Source of the DNA: Gimesia sp. | GTDB taxonomy: Bacteria > Planctomycetota > Planctomycetia > Planctomycetales > Planctomycetaceae | Assembly (NCBI RefSeq): GCF_040219335.1 | Contig: NZ_JAVJSQ010000019.1 | Span: forward strand, 186,001-250,000 | DNA: 64,000 nucleotides | Direction: 5' to 3' | Shown here: positions 8,120 through 16,739 of the stretch, in pieces | Layout: every line of letters starts with the position of its first letter | How positions within the stretch are numbered: position 1 is the stretch's first letter | Position numbers and translations under genes: made by a program | Notes under the pieces: generated by a model | Database searches by the model: none | Told to the model about the DNA's origin: nothing | The model's input: the letters and a program-made list of their open reading frames with translations, nothing else

Positions 8120-10540
8120 GTGAACTTGAACCGATTTCTGGAAAAACTGTTTGGTATTCAATCCTCGACCTGGGCCGAAGGTGGTCAGTGGTCCACGCAG
8201 TGGGTTGGCTTGCCGTCAGGAGATCGGATGCTCTTTCTGATTCTGGGAGTCGTCGTACTGATAGCTGGCGGCTGGTGGTTGTATCAACGGGATGCAAGGC
8301 AGATACCCCTGCTCCGCCGCTGTCTGTTGTACTCAATCCGAATTGCTTTGGTCCTGCTGGTGATTGCCATGCTGCTCGAACCTATTCTGGTATTGAGCAA
8401 AGAGGAAAAAATTCCTTCGCATCTGCTGGTCCTGTTGGATACTTCGCAGTCCATGTCGCTGAAGGATTCCTGGCAGGATGAAGAACGGGCCATGGAAGTG
8501 GCGCGTAGTCTGGGGATGTCGTCAGACGTGGATGCCCTCCGCAGAATGAACCGCCTGCAACTCGCGCAGAAATTAGTGACACCTTCATTCCTGAAAGACC
8601 TGTCTGCTGACGGAAAACGCACGGTCCACCTGCATGGGTTCAGTGATAAGTTCAATCCAGAGGCATTATCAGACTCTGAGGAATGGCACGCCGGTGGAAA
8701 TGCGACTGCTATCGCCAGTTCTCTTCGCCAGGCACTGCTTTCCTATTCCGGGATGCCACTCTCGGGGGTTTTACTGATCAGCGATGGACAATCGACGGCT
8801 GGAGAACCGCCGGAGGAAGTCTTGCAGATGCTGTCTGATGAAGGAATCCCTCTGGTCGCGGTTGGAATGGGGACGACTGATGGACCGCGGAATGTTGCGA
8901 TTACGGAACTCGAAGTCAGCCCGGTGGTGTTTGTGCAGGATGCGAACCAGCTGACGGTACATATTGAATCACGGGGAATGCAGGCTCAATCCGCGACCCT
9001 GCTGATTGAACAGCGACGCAATGGTGGGCCCTGGCAGGAATTCATTCGCGAGGATGTCGTGCTTAACCTCGAGGGTCAGTTACAACCGCGGACGTATCAG
9101 TTCACAGAAACAAAAACCGGTAAGGTCGAATTTCGAGCAAATATTATCGATGCGGGGCCGGAAATCTCGCAGGATGATAATCTGGCCTCCACCGAAGTAC
9201 GCGTGATTCGACAGCGGTTGAATGTCCTGTTTATTGCAGGATCGACTTTTCCCGAAGTTCAGTTTCTGAGAAATACGTTTTTACGGGATCGACAGATTAA
9301 TCTTTCGACCTGGCTCATGGCGGCTGATAAAACCTATGAACATCCGGGCGATCTGCCAATTCGTCGTCTGCCGGTCACTCAGGAAGAGCTCAACGATTAT
9401 GACTGTGTGATATTATACGATCCTGATCCCAACGGCTGGCCTGTTAATTTCCCGGAGTTGCTTACGAATTTTGTGACCAAAGCAGGAGGTGGACTGGTCT
9501 ATATTGCTGGTGAAATGCAGACCGCGAATATGTTCGATCATCAGTCTGATCCTACCCTGGACTGGTTAAACTTATTGCCTGTTATTCGAGAGCCGGGACT
9601 CTTTCGCTCTCAAGTTCAGATTCGGTTGAGTGCTCGCTCACCCTGGAAGCTGGATGTGACTACTCAGGGAGTCCAGGATCCCATTTTTAACTTTGCCAGT
9701 GATCGTCAGGCAAATGAGCAGCTTCTGAAAAATTTACCCGGCATGTTCTGGCACTTTCCGGTGACCAAAGCGAAACCGGGGGCGACGGTGCTCGCGGTTC
9801 ATGCGGACCCCCGCATGCGAAATGAATATGGTCAGGAGGTTCTGATCGCCTCGCAACGCGTGGGACCCGGTTGGTCGATTTTTATTGGTTTTGACAGCAC
9901 CTATCGCTGGCGGTATCTGAATGAGCAGTTGTTTGACGGATTCTGGGCACGAGTCGTGGATCGGGCCGGCAGGAGCAAACAACTGGGAGGAAATTACCCT
10001 TTCCGGCTTTCGACACCGCAGGCACAGTACCAGCCCGGAGAACAGGCTAAGGTGGTCGCCCGTTTTCTGGATGAGAGCCAGATCGAGCCTGGTTTACAGC
10101 GTTTATACGGTGAAGTAGAGCGTGGTGATGAACAGCCGATTCCACTGACGTTGACAGAAGGAAATCAAAGAGGTGAATTCTCTACGAACTTTCCGGTGCC
10201 GTCACCTGGGACGTATTTTGTCCGTGTCTGGATGGGAGATGAAGCAGCCGGGGCGAGCGTGAAGGCGGCTACCATGCCGATTAAAGTCGAATTTCCAAAT
10301 CAGGAACTGCAAAATCCGACTCTGAACGAAGCATATCTGGAGACCATGTCGAGTTCGACGGGAGGTCGGGTCTATCAGTTGTCAGAAATGAACGACATTG
10401 TAAACGCCTTCAAAATTAAAGAGGTCTCTCGATTTCTGGAAGAACGTCAGGAAATCTGGGATGCACCAATTTTCTATTTCTTAATCTTTGGTTTACTGGT
10501 TACAGAATGGATTTTGCGAAAGTGGTGCCGTCTGATTTAA
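8120..10540 (+). CDS. large membrane VWA protein with class I GATase-like domain
   Basis: Starting from the GTG at 8120 (purine-rich AAAGAAAGAG just upstream) the product is about 806 residues. A TTG at 8093 in the same frame would add nine residues but overlaps the upstream stop and lacks a ribosome site. Two membrane helices (about 37-54 and 70-92) precede a VWA domain with an intact DTSQS metal site (107-111). About 370-520 looks like a class I glutamine amidotransferase-like fold (LNVLFIAGS..., AGGGLVYIAGE) without an obvious Cys nucleophile. Beta-rich domains and a last helix (about 787-804) follow. Together with the preceding gene it forms a pair of membrane VWA subunits. Function is inferred from family and context. 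Confidence 0.85.
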   Translation: MNLNRFLEKLFGIQSSTWAEGGQWSTQWVGLPSGDRMLFLILGVVVLIAGGWWLYQRDARQIPLLRRCLLYSIRIALVLLVIAMLLEPILVLSKEEKIPSHLLVLLDTSQSMSLKDSWQDEERAMEVARSLGMSSDVDALRRMNRLQLAQKLVTPSFLKDLSADGKRTVHLHGFSDKFNPEALSDSEEWHAGGNATAIASSLRQALLSYSGMPLSGVLLISDGQSTAGEPPEEVLQMLSDEGIPLVAVGMGTTDGPRNVAITELEVSPVVFVQDANQLTVHIESRGMQAQSATLLIEQRRNGGPWQEFIREDVVLNLEGQLQPRTYQFTETKTGKVEFRANIIDAGPEISQDDNLASTEVRVIRQRLNVLFIAGSTFPEVQFLRNTFLRDRQINLSTWLMAADKTYEHPGDLPIRRLPVTQEELNDYDCVILYDPDPNGWPVNFPELLTNFVTKAGGGLVYIAGEMQTANMFDHQSDPTLDWLNLLPVIREPGLFRSQVQIRLSARSPWKLDVTTQGVQDPIFNFASDRQANEQLLKNLPGMFWHFPVTKAKPGATVLAVHADPRMRNEYGQEVLIASQRVGPGWSIFIGFDSTYRWRYLNEQLFDGFWARVVDRAGRSKQLGGNYPFRLSTPQAQYQPGEQAKVVARFLDESQIEPGLQRLYGEVERGDEQPIPLTLTEGNQRGEFSTNFPVPSPGTYFVRVWMGDEAAGASVKAATMPIKVEFPNQELQNPTLNEAYLETMSSSTGGRVYQLSEMNDIVNAFKIKEVSRFLEERQEIWDAPIFYFLIFGLLVTEWILRKWCRLI

Positions 10541-10572
10541 AGATGGTATAGCATTACAGGAGTCAGCGGTAG

Positions 10573-12738
10573 ATGTCCAAACTAAAGTCGCATGAATATG
10601 CCGAGCTGCAAAACACGATTTCCAGAAAGCTGGATCGTGTAGGACGTGCGCTGCGCCGGCATATTCTGCTGGAAGCGGCGACACGAATCGGCTTGGCTAT
10701 GCTGTCTCTGGCTGCTTTTTCACTTCTATTTGACTGGTGGCTGGAATTGAGTCTGGCAACCCGTGTCGGATGCATGCTGGCGGGATTTGCGATCATCGGT
10801 TATCTGTTGTGGCGGTATATCTACATTCCGTTCCAGGTCTCTCTTTCGCCTATTGAAGTGGCTAATCTGATCGACCGTGCGCGGCGGGTCAATGATCAGC
10901 AGGCACTGGCGCCTCAGGTGGCTAGCCTGTTACAGTTGCCTGGCCATCAGCATGAAGCAGATCAGTCTAATGAGATGATCGCGCAGGCGGTACAGGAAAA
11001 TTATCAGCGTCTCAGCAATTTTCCTTACGAGAAAACAATCAACCAGAAGCACACCCAGGCCTGTCTGCTGGGACTTTTCGCAGCTATTCTGATTCCGGTC
11101 TGTTTTCTGATGATTCTGCCAGCAACGGCACAATTATGGGGAGCGCGCTGGTTACTCGGTTCCAGTCAGCCCTGGCCTCGTGATACCCGATTAATTGTCG
11201 TTGGTCTGCAAGAAGGACAGTGGGTGCTTCCACGGGGGGAAGCGGCGACCTTACAGATTCAGGTGGAGGATGCAGACAAGCCGACGGAGAGTGTCTGGCT
11301 TTCTCTGAAGGATGCAAATGGTGAGAGTGAAACAATTACCATGAATCGCTTTCAGGCAGGAGATTTTCGCTATGAACTGCCCCCTGTTCAACTTCCGCTT
11401 CAGGCACAGGCCTGGGGAGGTGATGGCCAGACAGAACTTTTTGAAATCGTTCCCATCGATCGACCCCGGATTACCGATTTATCGATTCGTGCATCGCATC
11501 CCCGTCTTTCGGAACCTTTTGTATCTCATTTTTCGGCTTCGGAAGGAAATGTCCGATTACTGCCTCAGTCAAAAGTGACATTAGAGCTGACCACGAATGT
11601 GAAGGTCCGCAAGATTGACGTTGATTCTGAGGAGATCTCGTTACAATGGAACAGTACGGATGGAAAGCATTTCCAGACAGAATGGACACATGAGAAACCC
11701 GTTAATTTCAGGCTGACGTTACATTCTGCTGAGCACGAAATCAGTTCCCATCCTCGTCCGGTATCCATTGGTGTACAACCAGATCGCAGCCCGCGGCTTA
11801 GTTTTCGTTATTCAGGGCTGCGGCAGAGAATTACTCCACAGGCAACGATCCCCTTTTCGATCTTAGCTCGCGATGATTTTGGCATACGCCAGGTGGGGAT
11901 GACATCAGAAGTTCCTTTGACCGGGATTGCAACTTCAGAAAAATCAGCAATTGAACCCGAGGAAGTAGCGGATTTATCGACTCCGAAAAATATGAATCAT
12001 GAGCAGAATTATCCTGTTTATGGACCGGAGGATCCTGCGAGAGAGACCGTTGTCGAGCATGAACAACGGGTTTCCATTGCCGAGATGAAACTGAATCCGG
12101 GAGCGGTGATTACATTTCAAAGTTTTGCAGAAGACAACTGTTTCACAGGGCGTCAGAAAACCAACTCACGACAGTTAGTGTTTCGAGTGGTCAAGCCTGA
12201 GGAACTGTTCCGCGAAATTCTGTTGCGACAGCAGCAATTAAGGGCACGGCTCCGAAAGTCACGCGATCAGGCAGAGCAGTTACGTGATAAATTGAAACTA
12301 GCCCGGAATTCGGAAGAAGCAGCGGCCTGGATTCGAGAGCATCAGTTGATCCGCCGGGAAGTCGGACAGGTCAGTCATGCTTTAAACAGTTCTGTGGAAG
12401 AGATGAAACTGAACCAGCTGGGAGGTGCGGAGACCTGGCAGTTAATCGAGCAGACGGTGCTCAAACCGTTGCAAGGTCTACACGATCGTGAGATGGAACA
12501 GCAACGACAATCTCTGGAGTCACTTCGGAGCCAGTCCCCTGAACCACTTTCACAACTGACCGATCAGCAGGATCAGATTGTAAAGACGATGGACCAGATC
12601 TTGAACAATATGGCCCAATGGGACAGTTTCATCGACGTAGTCAATCAATTAAACGCCGTAATTAAACTGGAACAGGTCGTCAAAGATAAAACAGAAGAAC
12701 TCAAAAAGAAGCAGACTGATTCCATTTTTGATAAGTAA
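10573..12738 (+). CDS. DUF4175-like membrane protein with C-terminal coiled coil
   Basis: The 721-residue protein has three predicted membrane helices (about 36-56, 66-88 and 163-184). The loop LSPIEVANLIDRARRVNDQQ between them is of the kind found in DUF4175-like proteins. A long extracytoplasmic beta-rich region (about 200-530) and a Gln/Glu/Arg-rich coiled coil (about 540-720) follow. It is placed after the VWA pair and its end overlaps possible early start codons of the next gene. Homologues in this position are common in planctomycete MoxR clusters. The coiled coil may pair with the coiled-coil protein encoded next; that is inference. The DUF4175 assignment rests on topology and should be treated as moderate. 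Confidence 0.75.
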   Translation: MSKLKSHEYAELQNTISRKLDRVGRALRRHILLEAATRIGLAMLSLAAFSLLFDWWLELSLATRVGCMLAGFAIIGYLLWRYIYIPFQVSLSPIEVANLIDRARRVNDQQALAPQVASLLQLPGHQHEADQSNEMIAQAVQENYQRLSNFPYEKTINQKHTQACLLGLFAAILIPVCFLMILPATAQLWGARWLLGSSQPWPRDTRLIVVGLQEGQWVLPRGEAATLQIQVEDADKPTESVWLSLKDANGESETITMNRFQAGDFRYELPPVQLPLQAQAWGGDGQTELFEIVPIDRPRITDLSIRASHPRLSEPFVSHFSASEGNVRLLPQSKVTLELTTNVKVRKIDVDSEEISLQWNSTDGKHFQTEWTHEKPVNFRLTLHSAEHEISSHPRPVSIGVQPDRSPRLSFRYSGLRQRITPQATIPFSILARDDFGIRQVGMTSEVPLTGIATSEKSAIEPEEVADLSTPKNMNHEQNYPVYGPEDPARETVVEHEQRVSIAEMKLNPGAVITFQSFAEDNCFTGRQKTNSRQLVFRVVKPEELFREILLRQQQLRARLRKSRDQAEQLRDKLKLARNSEEAAAWIREHQLIRREVGQVSHALNSSVEEMKLNQLGGAETWQLIEQTVLKPLQGLHDREMEQQRQSLESLRSQSPEPLSQLTDQQDQIVKTMDQILNNMAQWDSFIDVVNQLNAVIKLEQVVKDKTEELKKKQTDSIFDK

Positions 12739-12790
12739 AGGGTGTGACGATCGCGTCACTCTGAATCCCCCTGTGATGGAGGTGTGGGAC

Positions 12791-14251
12791 ATGCGAAACA
12801 GAGACAAGGCAAGAAAATACGGGATGATCTGGTTGGTCGTACTGACCGTTCAGCTGGGAGCGATTCAGGCGAAAGACAAGTCAGAGACCGTGTCCAATAC
12901 TGCGGTCAGTTCAAGTGAGAAAGTAACGCCTCGGAAACGGATTCAGTTCGAGCAGGACAAAGCCAAGGCGCACATGCAGGAGTTAGAGGAGCGAATGTTT
13001 CGACTCTCCCGACTGATTCAGGAGTCGCAGCCCGAGGACGCCGCCAGACTACTGCTGGGATTACGTAAAGCTCGCGAACAGTTGATTCTGGATCGGATGG
13101 GAGAAGCTTCCCGAATGCTGGATGACCTGAAGTTGAATCAAGCCAGCCAGGAGCAGAAGGAAATTCTGGTACTGCTGGAAGAACTGAAAAAACTGCTGCT
13201 GACAGCAGATATCGGGCTGGAGCTGAAACTGGAACAGTTGCGTAAATTGATTGATTCTCGAGAAACCTTGAACAAACTCATCAAAAAAGAGGAGCTTCAG
13301 CTTTCTCACACACTGGAGCAGCAGAAAAAACAAAAGACCGATTCTGAGAAATTCAAGGCCCTGGAAACCAGTGAACGTCGCAATCAGAAGTCTGCTGAAA
13401 ATCTGCAGCAACAACTGCGTGAATACGGAGCTGCATCGAAAGGAATCTGTAATTCACTATCGGGAGCCGGTAAATGCATGGGAGGCGCCTGTAAAAAACT
13501 GGGAGAGTCTAAACCTAAGCCGGCTTCACAAGACCAGAAAAAAGCAATAGAGCAGTTGAGCCGTGCGGATCAGGAAACACAGAAACTGGAAGAACAACTG
13601 CGAAAAGAAGTCGAGTCACTTGTTCGTCAACGTGTAATGGATCAGTTGCAGGATATGATTGTGCAACAGAAACAGATCCGCGAAGTTACGACCAAGCTGC
13701 AGGACCGGGTGTCGCAGAAGCAGAAACAGGCACTGGCGGCAGTCAGGAGACTGTCGAATTCCGAAGAGAAGATTATCACTCTCTGTTCAGAGTCAATAGA
13801 GCTCTGCGAATTGACCCGTTTCAGCCTGGTTCTGCCTGTTGCGCTGGGCGCGATTCGCGAACAGATGGAATTCGTCAGCGAAGGGCTGGAACAGGGACAG
13901 GCCGATCAGGAGATCATCACAGATCAGCAGCAGATCGAGAAAGATCTCCAGGCACTGCTCGATGCGATGCAGGAAGCTTCGCGGCCGGCCAGTAAGAATG
14001 GCAGTGGTCAATGTAAGGGGTGCCAGGGGAATCGGAATAAACTGCTGGCGGAAGTCAAAATGCTCCGTTGGATGCAGCAGTTCGTGCACATTCGGACAGA
14101 AAGCCTGGATCGACAGATTGCAGATAAAAAGATCACTGGAGATTCGCTGAAAGACCGTATCGAACTGCTGACGGTGCGACAGAAAGAGATCGACACGGTT
14201 ACCGGTCGCTTACACAGTATGACCTGTCCTCATTGTCTGGGAGGTGAATGA
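12791..14251 (+). CDS. secreted coiled-coil protein with CxxC pairs
   Basis: The start ATG 12791 is chosen because a near-perfect GGAGGT (12778-12783) lies seven bases before it and the product then begins with a clean signal peptide (KARKYGMIWLVVLTVQLGAI, cleaved near residue 24). Earlier in-frame starts at 12728 (TTG) and 12776 (ATG) spoil this. The mature chain of about 460 residues is almost entirely Gln/Glu/Lys/Leu coiled coil. It is broken by a Gly/Cys segment with C220, C229 and C234, and there are two CxxC pairs, C408/C411 and C479/C482 (the latter at the extreme C-terminus, CPHC). The pairs flank one helical hairpin, as a metal or disulfide clamp would. The family is unrecognised. 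It overlaps the next gene by 4 bases. Confidence 0.8.
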   Translation: MRNRDKARKYGMIWLVVLTVQLGAIQAKDKSETVSNTAVSSSEKVTPRKRIQFEQDKAKAHMQELEERMFRLSRLIQESQPEDAARLLLGLRKAREQLILDRMGEASRMLDDLKLNQASQEQKEILVLLEELKKLLLTADIGLELKLEQLRKLIDSRETLNKLIKKEELQLSHTLEQQKKQKTDSEKFKALETSERRNQKSAENLQQQLREYGAASKGICNSLSGAGKCMGGACKKLGESKPKPASQDQKKAIEQLSRADQETQKLEEQLRKEVESLVRQRVMDQLQDMIVQQKQIREVTTKLQDRVSQKQKQALAAVRRLSNSEEKIITLCSESIELCELTRFSLVLPVALGAIREQMEFVSEGLEQGQADQEIITDQQQIEKDLQALLDAMQEASRPASKNGSGQCKGCQGNRNKLLAEVKMLRWMQQFVHIRTESLDRQIADKKITGDSLKDRIELLTVRQKEIDTVTGRLHSMTCPHCLGGE

Positions 14252-14901
14252 TGGCACTCACGCAAATCTGCTTAAAACATTGCTATGTATATCTGTCGGT
14301 GACAGTCTGTTGCATGTCGCTCTGGTTGGAGACGGCCCAGGCTGTCGACATTGATCCCCCAGTGAAAACAGAGAAAGCAGTCGAGGCTGCTAAACCAGTC
14401 CCTGTCCCGGGAAAAATTGCACCAGGCACTCTTCCTGGTCAGCAGGATGTGATGTCCCTGATGCGCGATGATGCCTGGTTGAAAGATCCGTTTAAGAATA
14501 TCCAGACCGATGTCAAATCGGTGATTAATGATTTCGATCAAGGCCAGACGGAAAAACCAGCCAGGACAACTCAGCCGCGAATTATTTCCCGTTTGGACAC
14601 CTTGATTGAGATGCTTGAGAAATCCTGCAAGAAAGGGGGCGGTGGCGCAGGTGCGAATCCATCACGCCCGGCAAATGCTTCGACACTGGGAAAAGGTCCC
14701 GGCGGACAGGGAGACCTCAGAGCGCCCGACAAAAAAGGACGCAACTGGGCCGACCTGACGCCCAAACAGCGCGAGAAAATTCTGCAGTCACGAACGGAGG
14801 GCTTTCCTCCCGGCTATGAAGACATACTGGCAGATTACTTTCGCCGACTGGCGCGGAACAAGGATCTGAAGAAAAATGAGACGACTGATAAACAAGAGTA
14901 A
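14248..14901 (+). CDS. small secreted protein, planctomycete operon partner
   Basis: The 217-residue product has a signal peptide (about 1-29, VYLSVTVCCMSLWLETAQA). Next come a Lys/Pro/Val-rich linker, an acidic helical segment (about 65-130) and a Gly/Pro-rich spacer with a run of Gly (about 131-165). A conserved-looking tail has W-x-x-L-T-P-K-x-R-E-K-I and then P-P-G-Y-E-x-I-L-x-D-Y-F-R-R-L-A. This tail occurs in many short planctomycete secreted proteins placed near MoxR/VWA genes; I know no function for it. The ATG overlaps the upstream stop (ATGA) and the 3' end overlaps the next gene by 26 bases, so tight coupling with both is likely. Confidence 0.75.
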   Translation: MMALTQICLKHCYVYLSVTVCCMSLWLETAQAVDIDPPVKTEKAVEAAKPVPVPGKIAPGTLPGQQDVMSLMRDDAWLKDPFKNIQTDVKSVINDFDQGQTEKPARTTQPRIISRLDTLIEMLEKSCKKGGGGAGANPSRPANASTLGKGPGGQGDLRAPDKKGRNWADLTPKQREKILQSRTEGFPPGYEDILADYFRRLARNKDLKKNETTDKQE

Positions 14902-16720
14902 AATCATGAATCGAATGCTGGTTTCAACCGGATGGAGTCTTATCTGGCTGTCTGCGCTGTTGTTCAGCCTGGAGGAGCATGTTCTGGCTGATGAGGTAAT
15001 GCTTTACGACGGGAAAAAAATCAGCGGTCAGATTCGGAGTATCACCGCTGACTCATTGACTGTAGACGTTGGGAAACAGCAGCAGAGGGTGAACCTGTTT
15101 GATGTAACATCATACAAATTTGTCGAGCCTGCCCTGCCACAAAACGTCAGTCAGTTATTAATTGATGGTGAGAAACCCAGCTATACCAGTGGGCCACGCA
15201 CCGCAAAAATCAAGCTGCGAAAAGGGTATCACCGATTTACTCTGCCCTATTATCATACGCTGGGGGTGGCGAAGCTGGAGATCAAAATGTCGGGGCCTGG
15301 GATCAAAAATACAGAAGTACCCCGCGAGATGCTTTCCCGGGTCACGGATCAGGTAAGGAAAATAGCCACGCGTGAGTATCAGGTCGATCAGGCTGGTTTC
15401 CGTTTGCCAGTAGAAGTCAAACAGCCGGAACGGTATGTTGCCTACCGACTGATGGAATGGACTGATCCGGCGGCAGTAAAATCGATTCTGGATCTGCGTT
15501 ACCTGTCTGTGAAAAAATATGGTGCCAGTCCGCGCCTGGCACTGTTAACCAAACGCAGTGCGATTCATTTTGGAATTATTTATGAGGGACTCATCAAGAT
15601 TCCGCAGGATGGCGAATATACATTTTCGATTGATACAGACAAAAACAGTAAGGCACAGTTTTATCTCGGAGCGTTTCCTCGTGAACTGTATCGCAAATCG
15701 CTGGGTAAAAAAGAATCCAGCTGGAAACTGGCCTTTGATCAGGACGGAAAGCTGACGGGTAAACTAAAACAGTGGGATGCTAACGGAGTTGTCATGACCC
15801 TGCCACTCGCATCTCAGGATGTTGATGTTAAATTGCAGCCTGATGTGATTCAGGAAGTCTGGCATCAGGCAGAAGGAATCAGTCAACCAGGAAGTTCTGA
15901 ACGAAAAGGCGAATCGAAGACTGAAGATACCGCTTACATTCGAACCAGTGATGGGAAAGTTCACCGGGTGTCAGGCGAAGTTGTGAGTATGGATAGTCAG
16001 AGCCTGCGGTTCCTCTACCAGGGAGAGGAACGTGAAGTCAAACAGGATCGCGTTGTAGGGCTCGTGCTGCACAAAAAACGAACTGAGAAAAAAAACAGCC
16101 TTAAGCTAATCAGTCTGATTCGACTGGTCGGTGGTTCTCAACTGCCGGGGGTGGTCTCATCTACCGATCCCTCTCAGCTGACGATTGACCTGCCTGGCGG
16201 GGCTAAACTGTCTGTATCCAACGAAGATCTGGAATCTGTAAAAACGATCAATGCCCGCTCTGTCTCATTGACGGAAATCATTCCTGAGACTGTAACAGAG
16301 GTGCCATTTTTCAATCAGGTCTTTCCTTATCAAATAAACCGTTCATTTAACGGAAAAGAGCTGCAGATCGGCAAGCAGTTATTTTCAAAAGGCTTGTGTG
16401 TACATGCGAAAACGATCCTGGTTTATCGTCTCGATCGCCAGTTCGAGAAATTCACTGTGACCCCGGGACTGCAGCATGCGACCGGCGATTCCGGCAACGT
16501 CGCTGTGACTGTATTGGCAGATGGGAAAACCCTGTTTGAGAACCAGGAATTTACCAGTCAGACGCAGCAGGGACCGCTCAACTTAGACGTCAGCGGTTGT
16601 CAACAACTGACTCTGACAGTTGATTTTGGCCAACAGCAGAATGTGGGAGACCGATTCGTCTGGGGAGCACCTCAGTTGATCCGGGCGTCTCCCCAGGGCC
16701 TGGCTGTCAGTAAGAAATAG
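14876..16720 (+). CDS. secreted PA14-like/NPCBM-domain protein with three DGxxxxG repeats
   Basis: This is a 614-residue exported protein with a signal peptide at about 13-39. A short beta motif occurs three times: LYDGKKISGQIRSITADSL (about 43), TSDGKVHRVSGEVVSMDSQS (about 356) and LVGGSQLPGVVSSTDPSQL (about 416), each followed by a strand ending near a Val-x-Ser/Gly. Residues about 220-300 look PA14-like (GLIKIPQDGEYTFSIDTD). About 475-610 match an NPCBM/NEW2 carbohydrate-binding module (LFSKGLCVHAKTILVYRL, DRFVWGAPQLI). The likely role is glycan or polymer binding at the cell surface. ATG 14876 overlaps the upstream gene; ATG 14906 is an alternative start giving a shorter pre-sequence. Confidence 0.8.
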   Translation: MRRLINKSKIMNRMLVSTGWSLIWLSALLFSLEEHVLADEVMLYDGKKISGQIRSITADSLTVDVGKQQQRVNLFDVTSYKFVEPALPQNVSQLLIDGEKPSYTSGPRTAKIKLRKGYHRFTLPYYHTLGVAKLEIKMSGPGIKNTEVPREMLSRVTDQVRKIATREYQVDQAGFRLPVEVKQPERYVAYRLMEWTDPAAVKSILDLRYLSVKKYGASPRLALLTKRSAIHFGIIYEGLIKIPQDGEYTFSIDTDKNSKAQFYLGAFPRELYRKSLGKKESSWKLAFDQDGKLTGKLKQWDANGVVMTLPLASQDVDVKLQPDVIQEVWHQAEGISQPGSSERKGESKTEDTAYIRTSDGKVHRVSGEVVSMDSQSLRFLYQGEEREVKQDRVVGLVLHKKRTEKKNSLKLISLIRLVGGSQLPGVVSSTDPSQLTIDLPGGAKLSVSNEDLESVKTINARSVSLTEIIPETVTEVPFFNQVFPYQINRSFNGKELQIGKQLFSKGLCVHAKTILVYRLDRQFEKFTVTPGLQHATGDSGNVAVTVLADGKTLFENQEFTSQTQQGPLNLDVSGCQQLTLTVDFGQQQNVGDRFVWGAPQLIRASPQGLAVSKK

Positions 16721-16739
16721 ATCAGATTTGGATGAAGTA

